NCBI GenBank assembly: GCA_021773175.1
Contig: JAJFKO010000053.1
Span: 1-64,000, forward strand
Direction: 5' to 3'
From: Gammaproteobacteria bacterium
GTDB taxonomy: Bacteria > Pseudomonadota > Gammaproteobacteria > JAJFKO01
DNA: 64,000 nucleotides
The notes below the pieces were generated by a model, which saw only the letters and a program-made list of their open reading frames with translations, ran no database searches and was not told the DNA's origin. Below, piece by piece: positions 37,715-47,000 of the stretch. Position numbers and translations under genes: made by a program. Numbering within the stretch: position 1 is the first letter of the stretch; each line of letters begins with the position of its first letter.

Positions 37715-37734
37715 ATCAACCTACTTTGATATTT

Positions 37735-37893
37735 AGGACTTACGCTAAACGCCAATCTCTTTGTTAATTAGATTGTCAAAAAGCCTCACGTATTGTGTAG
37801 ACTATCGGCTATTTTGACAACCTAATTGCCTGTGCCCTACCTATGCCCCTTTGGGTATGGGGAGCTCGACTTTGGCATTTATCGTAAGCCCTG
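37735..37893. repeat. Palindromic repeat element (MITE-like), copy 2
   Basis: The left end AGGACTTACGCTAAA and the right end with GTAAGCCCTG match copies 1 and 3, but the right part carries about 35 extra bases including CCCCTTTGGGTATGGGG. Inner complementarity (TTGTCAAAAAGCC against GGCTATTTTGACAA) is retained. It fills the gap between mltD and the exported barrel gene. Confidence 0.8.
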
Positions 37894-37896
37894 ATG

Positions 37897-39411
37897 TTAT
37901 GTTTTTTTATAAATAATCAAATGTTGTTTAAGATGTAATGGCGAATCTTTCTTGAGCTTATTCCAATGTAATAATTCATGTATGCTGACATGGTAACGAT
38001 GTGCAATTTTCCATAGTGAGTCGCCTTTCTTAACATGATAGTTGATTTTTTTAATACGCTTATAGTATTTATGTTCACGATAAGTAATAGGGCTCCAGAT
38101 AATGAGCTTTTGGTGTGTTGTCAGGAGACTTGAGTGTAAATGGTTCCAATAGCGAATTTTGGCTGCACTAACACCATATTCTTTTGCAATTAGGTTTAAG
38201 TCTTCATGTCGGCGCACATGATGGATGATTTTCTGTGGTCCTGGTAGGCGATGATACTTATTAAAGTAGGGTGCTTCCGCCGCGAATAATAATTTTTTCA
38301 TACGTCGCGTATTCAGAGGGATTAGGAGTATTTGATGTAAATGTAGCATATCATGATGCAAATGGTTTATGCCTTTAATAATTTTAACGGCAGTATGATA
38401 ACGCTTAGCAATAGCACCGAGTGTATCGCCATGGCGAACATGATAACGATGCCAGGTAACACGGTCATGTTTAGGCAAACGACGTAAATTTGCCATGAAT
38501 GTGCGAGCTTTATTGCGAGGCACAATAAGGAAATGTGCTCCAGTTGGATTTGTTGCCCAGTGATTGTAACTAGGATTTAAGAATACTAATTCTTTTAAGC
38601 TAATGTGTGCTAAATGCGCGGCAAGAGCTAAATCAATCTGACTACCAACATTTACTTTTTCTAAGTTTGGTGCATCAGCAATATAAGGTAAATGCAGGTT
38701 ATAATATTCAGGAGATTTAATGATGCATGCGAGCGCGAGTAAACGCGGCACATAATTTGCCGTTTCAGTAGGTAAAGATAAAGACCAGAAATTAGTGGGG
38801 CGATGATGGCGTCGGTTATAATTGACAGCACGGTCAACCAAACCTTCGCCTGAGTCATAGGAGGCAATGGCTAGTAACCAATGACCATGAAAGTTTTCGC
38901 CTAAATCGACTAATAAATTGAGAGCGACTTTAGTTGAGGCAGAAATATCACGACGTCCGTCATACCACCAATTTTGCTTTATTCCAAAACTTGAACCTGT
39001 TCCAGGCATTAGTTGCCATAAACCAGCGGCACCTTGTTTAGAATAAGCAAAAGGATTATAGGCGCTTTCAATCATTGGCATTAAGGCAATTTCAGCAGGA
39101 AGGTTATGCGAAACTACTTGGCTGTATACATAATAAAGATATGGTTTTGCATTATTGGCAACGCCTATAATGAAAGAACGATGAGCCATCAACCAGTTAA
39201 TTTGTCGATATACGTCTGGATTAGTGCATTGATCATTCAAGCGAAAATTATCGCTTAGAGTATACCAAAGGCTACCGTAGCTATAATTATTTCCTGATTC
39301 AAGTTCAAAGTTAGCAAAAGCGGGTTTGGTAAATATAAATAATGTCATAAACGCCAAAGCTATTAAACTGAGCCATAGCTTATTAGAGTCTCTCTTGTTT
39401 TTATTCATCAT
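37897..39411 (-). CDS. mltD: Membrane-bound lytic murein transglycosylase D with three LysM domains
   Basis: The 504-residue product has a signal sequence (LIALAFMTLFIFTKPAFA), an SLT catalytic domain with the MltD pattern MIESAYNPFAYSKQGAAGLW (catalytic Glu in ESAYNP) and QLMPGTG, and three C-terminal LysM peptidoglycan-binding modules starting near YHVRHGDTLGAIAKRY, HHVRRHEDLNLIAKEY and YHVKKGDSLWKIAHRY. It cleaves glycan strands. In many gammaproteobacteria mltD lies beside gloB, as here. The start has two adjacent ATGs and a weak ribosome site. The product is rich in His and basic residues. Confidence 0.94.
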   Translation of the reverse strand: MMNKNKRDSNKLWLSLIALAFMTLFIFTKPAFANFELESGNNYSYGSLWYTLSDNFRLNDQCTNPDVYRQINWLMAHRSFIIGVANNAKPYLYYVYSQVVSHNLPAEIALMPMIESAYNPFAYSKQGAAGLWQLMPGTGSSFGIKQNWWYDGRRDISASTKVALNLLVDLGENFHGHWLLAIASYDSGEGLVDRAVNYNRRHHRPTNFWSLSLPTETANYVPRLLALACIIKSPEYYNLHLPYIADAPNLEKVNVGSQIDLALAAHLAHISLKELVFLNPSYNHWATNPTGAHFLIVPRNKARTFMANLRRLPKHDRVTWHRYHVRHGDTLGAIAKRYHTAVKIIKGINHLHHDMLHLHQILLIPLNTRRMKKLLFAAEAPYFNKYHRLPGPQKIIHHVRRHEDLNLIAKEYGVSAAKIRYWNHLHSSLLTTHQKLIIWSPITYREHKYYKRIKKINYHVKKGDSLWKIAHRYHVSIHELLHWNKLKKDSPLHLKQHLIIYKKT

Positions 39412-39450
39412 ATTAATTCTTTATTCCTGATTTTCTTTTCGTAAGTCCTA

Positions 39451-40242
39451 TTAATAAACAAAATTATCTTTCCATTGACGGATAACTGCAAACACCTCTA
39501 CAGGTGTTGTTAATTCGCGCCCGGCATGTATTGTTGCCGCACGTTTAACACTTTCTTCCTGACAACGCAGAAAAGGATTAGTCGTTTTTTCTAATTGTAA
39601 GGTACTGGGTAATGTGATTTTATCTTGCTGTCGCAAATTGCTAACCTCGACACTACGTTCTTGTATTGCGAGATTATTGGGTTCAACTTGCAATGCAAAA
39701 GCTAAATTCGCTTGTGTATATTCATGTGCGCAAAAGATTTGTGTGTTATCGGGTAGTTGGCAAATTTTTGCTAGGCTAGTCGACATTTGCTCAGCACTAC
39801 CTTCAAATAAGCGACCACAACCGGCAGAAAACAAAGTATCGCCACAAAACAACATATTTTCACCATAATAAGCAATGTGATCTAAAGTATGTCCAGGGGT
39901 GGAGATAATTTTTAATTGCAATTCTAACTCAGCAATTGTAATTTCATCATTCTCTAGCAGTGGATGGCTGACTTGCTCAATTTGATTATATCTTGGTCCA
40001 TAAACAGGGACTTGGCTGTGACTTAATAATTTATCGACACCGCCCATGTGATCAAAGTGATGATGTGTGAGTATAATAGCTGCTAATTGTAGTGATTCAC
40101 GTTGTAGGTACTCTAAAACAGGAGCACTATCACCTGGGTCGACAACAATACAATAGGGGCTGGATGTGGTTCGTAATAGCCAAATATAATTATCCGTAAA
40201 CGCGGGTATGGCTATCGGCGTTATTTTAGTTATTAGTGCCAT
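39451..40242 (-). CDS. gloB: Hydroxyacylglutathione hydrolase (glyoxalase II)
   Basis: The 263-residue product from the ATG at 40242 shows the binuclear metal motif THHHFDHMGG, then STPGHTLDH, FCGDTLFSAGCGRLFEG and CAHEYTQANL. It hydrolyses S-lactoylglutathione in methylglyoxal detoxification. A longer frame (start 40350) adds 36 residues without family counterpart. It is divergent from yafS, as in E. coli. Confidence 0.95.
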   Translation of the reverse strand: MALITKITPIAIPAFTDNYIWLLRTTSSPYCIVVDPGDSAPVLEYLQRESLQLAAIILTHHHFDHMGGVDKLLSHSQVPVYGPRYNQIEQVSHPLLENDEITIAELELQLKIISTPGHTLDHIAYYGENMLFCGDTLFSAGCGRLFEGSAEQMSTSLAKICQLPDNTQIFCAHEYTQANLAFALQVEPNNLAIQERSVEVSNLRQQDKITLPSTLQLEKTTNPFLRCQEESVKRAATIHAGRELTTPVEVFAVIRQWKDNFVY

Positions 40243-40282
40243 CGACACATTACTCCAGTACAAAAAAGTGAGTATTATACCG

Positions 40283-40302
40283 TTCGCATTTAAAAATGCG
40301 AA
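40283..40302. promoter_or_regulatory. Perfect palindrome between gloB and yafS
   Basis: TTCGCATTT and AAATGCGAA with a 2-base spacer form a 9-base dyad in the 145-base divergent intergenic region. It could be an operator for one or both genes; there is no T-run typical of a terminator. Confidence 0.4.
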
Positions 40303-40387
40303 ATTATATCCATACTTGAAAAGCACAGGCAGAATGCTACGAGCAAACATTTTAAGGGAATAACTTGATAGAATTTTGGATGGTTAA

Positions 40388-41152
40388 ATGTTAAACGATT
40401 ATTTGGATGAATGGTGGCAAAAGGCACTAGGAAGTCATTTACTTGCTTTAGAAAAGAGTAAGTTGGACACTATTGTAGCAGAACTGCCAGGTAATTTTTT
40501 ATTGCAGCCTTCAAGTTTGTTGCAAAACATGTATACACTGATGAGCCCAATTACACAAAAAATTAGTGTCGCTGATGAGTTTTGCGGAATAACCGAAAGA
40601 ATGGGCAAACCTAAACCACGTGTGGTGATGGATTTTCAAGAGCTACCTTTTCTCGATGATCGCTTTGATGTGGTATTACTACCGCATGTATTAGAATTTG
40701 CCACTGATGCTGAAAGAGTGATGGCGGAATGTTACCGAGTCCTTCGTCCTGATGGACATATCATTATTCTTGGTTTTAATCCCTGGAGTTGTTGGGGATT
40801 ATGGCGTTATTGGCAACGTTATACTGAACCGAAACCATGGGGTGGCAAATTTATTAGTCCTATGACGATAAAGCATTGGCTGCGCTCATTGGAATGTGAT
40901 GTCGTCGAATATGAGCATCTTTTTTATCGCCCACCAATTAATAATGAAAAGCTATTAAAGAAATTACATTTTTTAGAATATCTAAATCAATTACCATGGC
41001 TAGGATTTGGCGCTGCATATATTTTTGTTGCACAGAAAAAAATTATCCCAATAAAAACAATTCCAATTAAATGGAAGTCTCGTAAAGTCGTTATGAATAG
41101 TAGTTTGGTAAAACCAACGACACGATCGATTTTACGCAAGACGACAAAGTAG
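40388..41152 (+). CDS. yafS: SAM-dependent methyltransferase-like protein, YafS family
   Basis: The 254-residue product has class I methyltransferase features ([40 protein letters not shown]). Its position between gloB and rnhA is that of E. coli yafS. The glycine-rich SAM-binding motif I is not obvious; the corresponding region reads [13 protein letters not shown], so activity cannot be assumed. The C-terminal ~40 residues are basic. rnhA follows after seven bases. Confidence 0.85.
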   Translation: MLNDYLDEWWQKALGSHLLALEKSKLDTIVAELPGNFLLQPSSLLQNMYTLMSPITQKISVADEFCGITERMGKPKPRVVMDFQELPFLDDRFDVVLLPHVLEFATDAERVMAECYRVLRPDGHIIILGFNPWSCWGLWRYWQRYTEPKPWGGKFISPMTIKHWLRSLECDVVEYEHLFYRPPINNEKLLKKLHFLEYLNQLPWLGFGAAYIFVAQKKIIPIKTIPIKWKSRKVVMNSSLVKPTTRSILRKTTK

Positions 41153-41159
41153 GATTATT

Positions 41160-41594
41160 ATGATTATAAAAATTTATACCGATGGTGCATGTCGTGGTAA
41201 TCCTGGTCCTGGAGGGTGGGGAGCTTGGTTATGTTATGATGGTCATGAAAAAGAAATTTATGGTGGTGAGCAACATACTACGAATAACCGGATGGAATTA
41301 ACTGCTGCGATTGAAGCACTGAATGCTTTAAAACGTCAGTGCAAAGTTGAACTGACAACAGACTCCGTATATGTGAAATCAGGTATTACTGAATGGATGC
41401 CAAAATGGAAACAAAAAAATTGGCAGCGCAAAGGCAATCAACCAATTAAAAACATTGATCTGTGGCAGAAATTAGATGCCGCGGCTGAAGCACACGATAT
41501 TACTTGGCTTTGGGTTAAAGGCCATAGCGGTCATGAAGGTAATGAACGAGCCGATCAACTGGCTAACAAAGGCATAGATGAAATGCTGAGCTAA
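41160..41594 (+). CDS. rnhA: Ribonuclease HI
   Basis: The 144-residue product contains the RNase H catalytic residues in [38 protein letters not shown] and NERADQLAN, and the basic loop [16 protein letters not shown]. It removes RNA from RNA-DNA hybrids. AGGATT lies before the ATG. In E. coli dnaQ is adjacent; here dnaQ is 13.6 kb away. Confidence 0.97.
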   Translation: MIIKIYTDGACRGNPGPGGWGAWLCYDGHEKEIYGGEQHTTNNRMELTAAIEALNALKRQCKVELTTDSVYVKSGITEWMPKWKQKNWQRKGNQPIKNIDLWQKLDAAAEAHDITWLWVKGHSGHEGNERADQLANKGIDEMLS

Positions 41595-41697
41595 GCGGCA
41601 TAGCTCTAACTCGTTGATTTTACGCGATTTTTCAAGAAATATCTAATTTCCCCTAGGTCTTAAGCTTTCATTAATAAAGCCTTCCTATTCTTAAATC

Positions 41698-41868
41698 AAA
41701 CAAAACAAACACACACAACGTAGAGAACTAAAGAATCATATGGTGTTGGTTCGATAAGAAGACTATAAAGGAGGAACCTTAAACGTAATACACACTTTCT
41801 AAAATTCTTAATTTCGGCGTGAAAAAGCGCGATGTATACCTAGCCTCTACATCGCGCTTTTTCTTTTT
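41698..41868 (+). ncRNA. Putative small RNA, copy A (short form)
   Basis: The start is estimated from the -10-like TATTCT at 41686-41691; the 3' end is the terminator at 41822-41868. This copy keeps the distal conserved block (AAAGGAGGAACC at 41767-41778) but lacks the internal region that carries the conserved 10-bp stem in copies B and C. It could be a decayed copy. Confidence 0.55.
41822..41868 (+). terminator. Rho-independent terminator of copy A
   Basis: AAAAAGCGCGATGTA pairs perfectly with TACATCGCGCTTTTT across an 11-base loop, followed by CTTTTT. It is a very strong terminator on the plus strand and, with its A-run, possibly on both. Confidence 0.93.
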
Positions 41869-41999
41869 GGGCGCAGATCAAATGACTAAATCTTCGTTGA
41901 AATTTTCCAGCACACATCATTACAAAACTTTTTTCAAAAACATTCTGATTTTTTTTATGTCTTAAGCTTTCATTAATAAAGCTATCCTATTCTTAAATC

Positions 42000-42284
42000 A
42001 AACGAAACAAATACACATGACGTAGCGAATGAATAAATTATTAAAGAATATTACTGGGAGGAAGGCTTTGCCTTATAAAGGGTGAACGGAAAATCTTAGT
42101 AGTGAGATAGCCTCATCACTGCTGAGATGAACGGTTCAACGAACTAAAGAATCATATGGTGTTGGTTCGATAAGAAGAATATAAAGGAGGAATCTTAAAC
42201 GTAACGCACACTTTCTAAAATTCTTAATTTCGGCGTGAAAAAGCGCGATGTATACCTAGTCTCTACATCGCGCTTTTTCTTTTT
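42000..42284 (+). ncRNA. Putative small RNA, copy B
   Basis: The start is estimated from TATTCT at 41988-41993; the end is the terminator at 42238-42284. Hairpins: AAGGC-TTT-GCCTT (42062-42074), just behind GGGAGG, and a 10-bp stem CTTAGTAGTG/CACTGCTGAG (42095-42104 with 42117-42126). Two G-U pairs in that stem are A-U and C-G in copy C, so pairing is preserved despite sequence change. GGA motifs: GGGAGGA, ACGGA, AGGAGGA. No coding potential. Confidence 0.65.
42238..42284 (+). terminator. Rho-independent terminator of copy B
   Basis: The arms and U-rich tail are the same as in copy A (42238-42252 with 42264-42278, then CTTTTT); one loop base differs. Confidence 0.93.
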
Positions 42285-42415
42285 GGGCGCAGATCAAATG
42301 ACTAAATCTTCGTTGAAATTTTCCAGCACACATCATTACAAAACTTTTTTCAAAAACATTCTGATTTTTTTTATGTCTTAAGCTTTCATTAATAAAGCTG
42401 TCCTATTCTTAAATC

Positions 42416-42700
42416 AAACAAAACAAATACACACAACGTAGCGAATGAACAAATTATTAAAGAATATTACTGGGAGGAAGGCTTTGCCTTATAAAGGGTG
42501 AACAGGAAGTCTTAGCAGTGTGACAGCCTCATCACTGCTAAGAGGAACGGTTCAGTGAATTAAAGAATCATATGGTGTTGGTTCGATAAGAAGACTATAA
42601 AGGAGGAACCTTAAACGTAACACACACTTTCTAAAATTCTTAATTTCGGCATGAAAAAGCGCGATGTATACCTAGCCTCTACATCGCGCTTTTTCTTTTT
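42416..42700 (+). ncRNA. Putative small RNA, copy C
   Basis: The start is estimated from TATTCT at 42404-42409; the end is the terminator at 42654-42700. The 10-bp stem CTTAGCAGTG/CACTGCTAAG (42511-42520 with 42533-42542) is perfectly paired. GGA motifs number about six (GGGAGGA, CAGGAA, GAGGAA, AGGAGGA), as in CsrA/RsmA-binding RNAs; this role is inference. The last unit ends just before the convergent questin-oxidase-like gene. Confidence 0.65.
42654..42700 (+). terminator. Rho-independent terminator of copy C
   Basis: The perfect arms (42654-42668 with 42680-42694) and U-rich tail are identical in the stem to copies A and B. Confidence 0.93.
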
Positions 42701-42737
42701 GGGCTTAAGGAAAGTCTTTCTCCCTAACAAATACTCA

Positions 42738-43736
42738 TCAAACTAAATTTAAATTTATACTCGCAGCAAGTCGATAAAGTGGATTATGATAAGTTTTGTC
42801 TTCTTGTTGGCAAGTGTAGGTTAATTTTATATCGTGAGCATCATTTGAGTTAATAGCGGTCATTATTATTTTTTGCCAATCAGGTAATTGCTTTGGAAGA
42901 CCTGTTTTTTGTAATTCTGGACAATCAAACAAAATATATAATGCTGTAATAGCTTGTGCGACAGAATGTAAAACTAAGCTGGGATTATTACAAAATGGCA
43001 AAAGAATACGTAATGCATGTGAACCCGTTACCGTGTGTAAAGCAATAATACTTTGGTTGTTAAGATAAAACTGTAAACCAACTTCAGCAATATTCGCTAA
43101 GCTAAGATTTTCGAGTTTATACTGTTGTAGAAAAATAACGAATTTTTGTTGTTGGCTCATAAATTGTAATCGATCCGTAACTTGCTTTTGTTCAGTATTG
43201 ATAGTCGAAAGTGTAGAATTTTGTCTCGCTGCGACCAGCAGATTTGAGAATGTTATAGGCTTCGCATTTGTCGATGCTTCGATATTTAGCGGTGTAAAAT
43301 AACTTGCTAAATAGGCAAGTCCATAAGGAAGATCTTGATAATCTTCAGCTTCAATAGCATAAGCAAGACGTATTAATGGATGAAATGCATGACTCGCAAA
43401 GTTTGTTTGCAGAGGGTGTAAATAGATCGTTAATAATTCTCGCCAACCAAGTCTAATTAATTCTTCATCAAAAAAACTAACGAATGCTGAAAAATCATGG
43501 GGTTGACCAAAGTGTTCTACAAAATTTTGTTGATTAATTTTTTCTAAACTTGGAATGACTTTTTCATGGCTGGAGCAGTAATGATCATAATAGCGCTGTA
43601 ATTGTTGATCATCAGCACCAAGTTTCTGTAAAGCAATTAGCGCCATCGACGCATGATTAGAAAAAGTGTGGGTGCTGTTATAAACGTAAGTTGGTAAATA
43701 GTTACGGTTGTCGTCAAGAAATTGTGTGAGCTGCAT
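42738..43736 (-). CDS. Questin oxidase-like (DUF4243) protein
   Basis: The 332-residue product has the pattern of the questin-oxidase-like family: NHASMALIALQKLGAD near the start, later SHAFHPLIRLAYAIE, GLAYLASYF and a C-terminal TGSHALRILLPF. Fungal questin oxidase carries out Baeyer-Villiger-type ring opening; bacterial members are uncharacterised, so the substrate is unknown. AAGGA lies eight bases before the ATG at 43736; the GTG at 43751 would overlap that ribosome site and is rejected. It is divergent from the giant gene, sharing a 326-base promoter region. Confidence 0.75.
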   Translation of the reverse strand: MQLTQFLDDNRNYLPTYVYNSTHTFSNHASMALIALQKLGADDQQLQRYYDHYCSSHEKVIPSLEKINQQNFVEHFGQPHDFSAFVSFFDEELIRLGWRELLTIYLHPLQTNFASHAFHPLIRLAYAIEAEDYQDLPYGLAYLASYFTPLNIEASTNAKPITFSNLLVAARQNSTLSTINTEQKQVTDRLQFMSQQQKFVIFLQQYKLENLSLANIAEVGLQFYLNNQSIIALHTVTGSHALRILLPFCNNPSLVLHSVAQAITALYILFDCPELQKTGLPKQLPDWQKIIMTAINSNDAHDIKLTYTCQQEDKTYHNPLYRLAASINLNLV

Positions 43737-43859
43737 ATTATTATCCTTCACAGTTAGTGATTAACACGTTCTTATAAATATAATAGATCAATTTATATAA
43801 GGCTATGAGATTAAAGATATTAATAAGCACAATAGCGTAACACTATGAGTTTGTTTGAA

Positions 43860-43876
43860 GGGGCATGATTTTTGCG
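43860..43876 (+). promoter_or_regulatory. Possible sigma-54 (-24/-12) promoter upstream of the giant gene
   Basis: GGGGCATGATTTTTGCG keeps GG and GC exactly 10 bases apart and the TTGC core, but has G in place of the consensus T before GG and of the consensus A/T after TTGC. It lies about 190 bases before the giant gene's start. The rest of the 43737-44062 gap is AT-rich and shows no gene. Confidence 0.3.
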
Positions 43877-44062
43877 AATATAAATAAAAAATATCCAATT
43901 TATTCAGGTGTTTAGATGGTATTAAGAAAACCTTAAGACTAGCATGGCATGATCTGTCCAATTAGTTTTCAAATTTGTGGTGTGATGTTATATGCTTTTA
44001 CTGCGCAAAATTTGAGAAAAATAACTTAGATTTAAGTAATTATGAAGAGATGGAGATTAATT

Positions 44063-47000
44063 ATGCAAAAAGGTGTAGGGCAAAATGATGATACAGGAAT
44101 TGCTGGTGATCTGGATCTTGCAACAGCAAGAGCAGCACCAAAAAAAGCATCGAGTTGGGGCTTGAGTAGATTAGCTCGCGTTTTCTCTCCATCACGTTCT
44201 TCATCAAGGCAAGTTGTAATATCTACTCCGACTGCCGCAGAAGAACCTGTTGAAACAAAAAATAAATTTCAACTTATCATTCCAGCGTTAGAGCTGCACC
44301 CTCAGCCTGCAGGTGCAGGTGGAACATTAACAGAGGAGCAACAAGCAACTCTGGCTGAACAGGAAGCTATTCATCAACTTTTTGAAGAATTTTATAACGC
44401 AAGAAGAGCTCTCTATTTAAAAGATGGTTTTCTGCCTGATTGCGCAGAAAGTGCTCTCTTGATGCTTATTTATCATTTAAGAATTTATGCTCAAGGTTTT
44501 AGGACATATCGTTTCGACAGCGATGAGGGCGCAACCCATATTACTCAAGCGTCCATTCAGGCAAATATCGCTAAATTACAATATCATTTAAAAGAAGAAG
44601 GTCACCCTAGTGCACGCGCTGCCTTGCCTGCTGATTTTGCTAATTTTCAATTACCAAAACTGTATTTAGAAGAGGAAGAAACGCCAGCTGCGAGACTTGA
44701 ACGACTTGCTACGGAATTAAACCCTGTAATTGAAACATTGTCACAAATAAGAACTGCGATATTTGCTACACAAAATTTAGCGCAATATAAAAATAGTAAT
44801 CCAGCACAAGAAAAAGCAGTTCAAGATATTATAGCATCGATTGAATCTGCATTGGTAATGCCTTTATGTGCTGAGCGGCAGATGTGCCTATTGATTCAAT
44901 ATTTAAAATTACAAAAATTAGGTATTACTCAATTTAACATTAAACATAAGCAGCATACCTATATTAATGATGCGATGTTAGGAGCACTGTGCCAAGAACT
45001 GCAATCATTATTACAACGCGAAGAACAAGCCGTTGTATTAGCTGAGCTAAGGGATGTTTTCCCTACTGATGGCGCTGATGCTGATGATGCTCCTGCTCCT
45101 GGCGCACATCTAGAGAAATTAGAGGAAGTGTTTAAGCAACATATTCGCGTTCTTGATATTACACAATTAAAACGTCAACAAGCACATGCTGAAGAACAAG
45201 CAACAAAACTACAAGGTTTAGATTTAGCGGTAACACTGGGACCCAGCCAAACGGGTAAATCAACAACTATTCATTGGATGTTTGGCTCAGGTTTTAATCG
45301 AACAGAAGAGGGTTTGGTTTTAGATAAATTTAGAACTAATCCTGCGCTACAAGCTGTTGCTGTTGGTGATAGTTCAAAATCCGAAACACGCGATATGACG
45401 GCAGTAAAATTGTCACAAGCAACGAATCTTCGAGTTAGGTTAATTGACGATCTGGCTATCTGTGATGCACCAGGTTTTGGTGATACTGATCCAGATCGTA
45501 AATTACAGAATGATTTATTAATATCAAAATCTTTGCAGCAAGCGCGTAGTGTGCGTTTTATTATTCTTTGCTCAGAGTCAGGTTATGGTGATACCGGAGA
45601 ACAGTTTCTCAAGCTATTAAAGTCTGTAACCGTATGTATTCCAGATTTTGAAGCGCAATTTGCAGCAATAACCTTTGGTTTTACTTGTGAGCCGGGTCGG
45701 CTTAATAGTCGTCGTATTAAGCAAAATATCGCTGAGTGGATAAGAGATGATACGCCTACAACAGACGTTCTAACCGCAAAAGTTAAACGTCTTTTAAAAT
45801 TAATTTATCAGCGTTATGCACCAGAAGGTAAGGTAATGGCTTTTATCGCTCCTGAAGGTAGAGCATCTATATTAAGAGAAGGTTTTATCCAACAAGTTCT
45901 TGCGAGCACGCCAGTTGCTGATCCGAAAAATGATATTAGACTATTTATCGAAGACGATTGCAAAGCAAAACTTTTGCGTCAAGCGGATATTCACAATCAC
46001 CTTGTCACGAATATATTACATCGCATGCAGCATGCTGATGGCACCGAAAATGAACAAGGCATGATAAATGATTGTTATTTGTTGCAGCTAAAATTAGAAG
46101 AGCTAGGCTATCTGAGTGAGTTGCTTGCTGACAATCCAACAGTAAGAGCAACTTTTGAATCAAGCTGGCGATCTCTTAATAAGTTATTTGCAGAGTTAAA
46201 TGAACAAGCTCAGGCATTACATCAGAAGTGTGAAGCTAAGAATATCAGCCCAGAGGAACTACACCGCTTACATCAATTATTCGTTCTTATGAGTATGATT
46301 TTTCCGGTTTTACAATCGACGGGTGGTGAACTCTTTAAGTTGGAAGATTATATTGAAGAGATTGACCTTGGTGAAGGTAGAACTTGTCAAGAAACCAAAT
46401 ATTACTCGCAGACACAGCTTTCTGGTGTGATAGACATGCTCAATGGGCAATTGGAAAATTTTGCAACGATTCAAACTAGACAGTTTACTGTTGCATTAAC
46501 TGAGACAGTCCAATCATATAGCCAGCAGCCTGATATTGCCGTATTAGCTGCAGCACGTGCTACAGCAGGATTTCCTGAAGTACCATTACTGGCACAAGAT
46601 CATTTGCATGCAGAGCTTTTTGCTACAGGCTTGCAAGCGTTAGGTGAACTAAGAGGCAGAGGCGCTAGACTTGTAAATCTTGAGGCTGTAGATGAGCTTC
46701 ACGATTTCCAAACACGACAGTTAGCAGAGCTGCAAGCCGCACTTTTTACTAGTGATGATATGGATTCGCTGCAGCAAATTATCACAACGATGTTAGACAT
46801 GAAAATGATATTCGGTTCAGCAATATCGGGTAATTGCCAAGCCATGATTACTGAAAAGTTCATGACAGTTTCTGCAAGACTTAGCGCATTATTTAATGCT
46901 GCATCAAAAGTTGATGACTTGCAAACAATGGTTGCAATCACAGAGCGACTATTTTTGATAAACCAGCAAGTAGCGAAATTACCGACAGATGCATCGATGA

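Larger units (their letters stand above)
41657..42704 (+). repeat. Three tandem copies of a 302-416 bp unit, each a putative ncRNA gene
   Basis: Unit starts (GTCTTAAGCTTTCATTAATA) lie at 41657, 41959 and 42375. Units 2 and 3 are the same length to within a base and nearly identical; unit 1 lacks about 114 internal bases. Each unit has an upstream AT-rich promoter-like block, a structured body and a strong terminator. No credible coding frame runs through the array. The array fills most of the 1.1-kb gap between rnhA and the questin-oxidase-like gene. Confidence 0.9.

Noticed and set aside
39436-39453. TTTTCGTAAGTCCT resembling one end of the palindromic repeat
   Set aside because: Only one end of about 12 bases is present and no matching opposite terminus is nearby; chance or a minor remnant.
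41740-41757. Five-codon mini-frame (MVLVR) conserved in all three RNA units
   Set aside because: No ribosome site precedes it; conservation is no higher than that of the surrounding RNA, so a leader peptide is not supported.
41740-41765. GGTTCGAT in each RNA unit, resembling a tRNA T-loop
   Set aside because: The flanking bases do not form a 5-bp T-stem and there is no acceptor stem; no tRNA is present.
41819-41964. GTG-started frame running through the terminator of unit A
   Set aside because: It reads through a strong terminator hairpin and the AAAGGAGG is about 50 bases away; the codons are structural RNA sequence.
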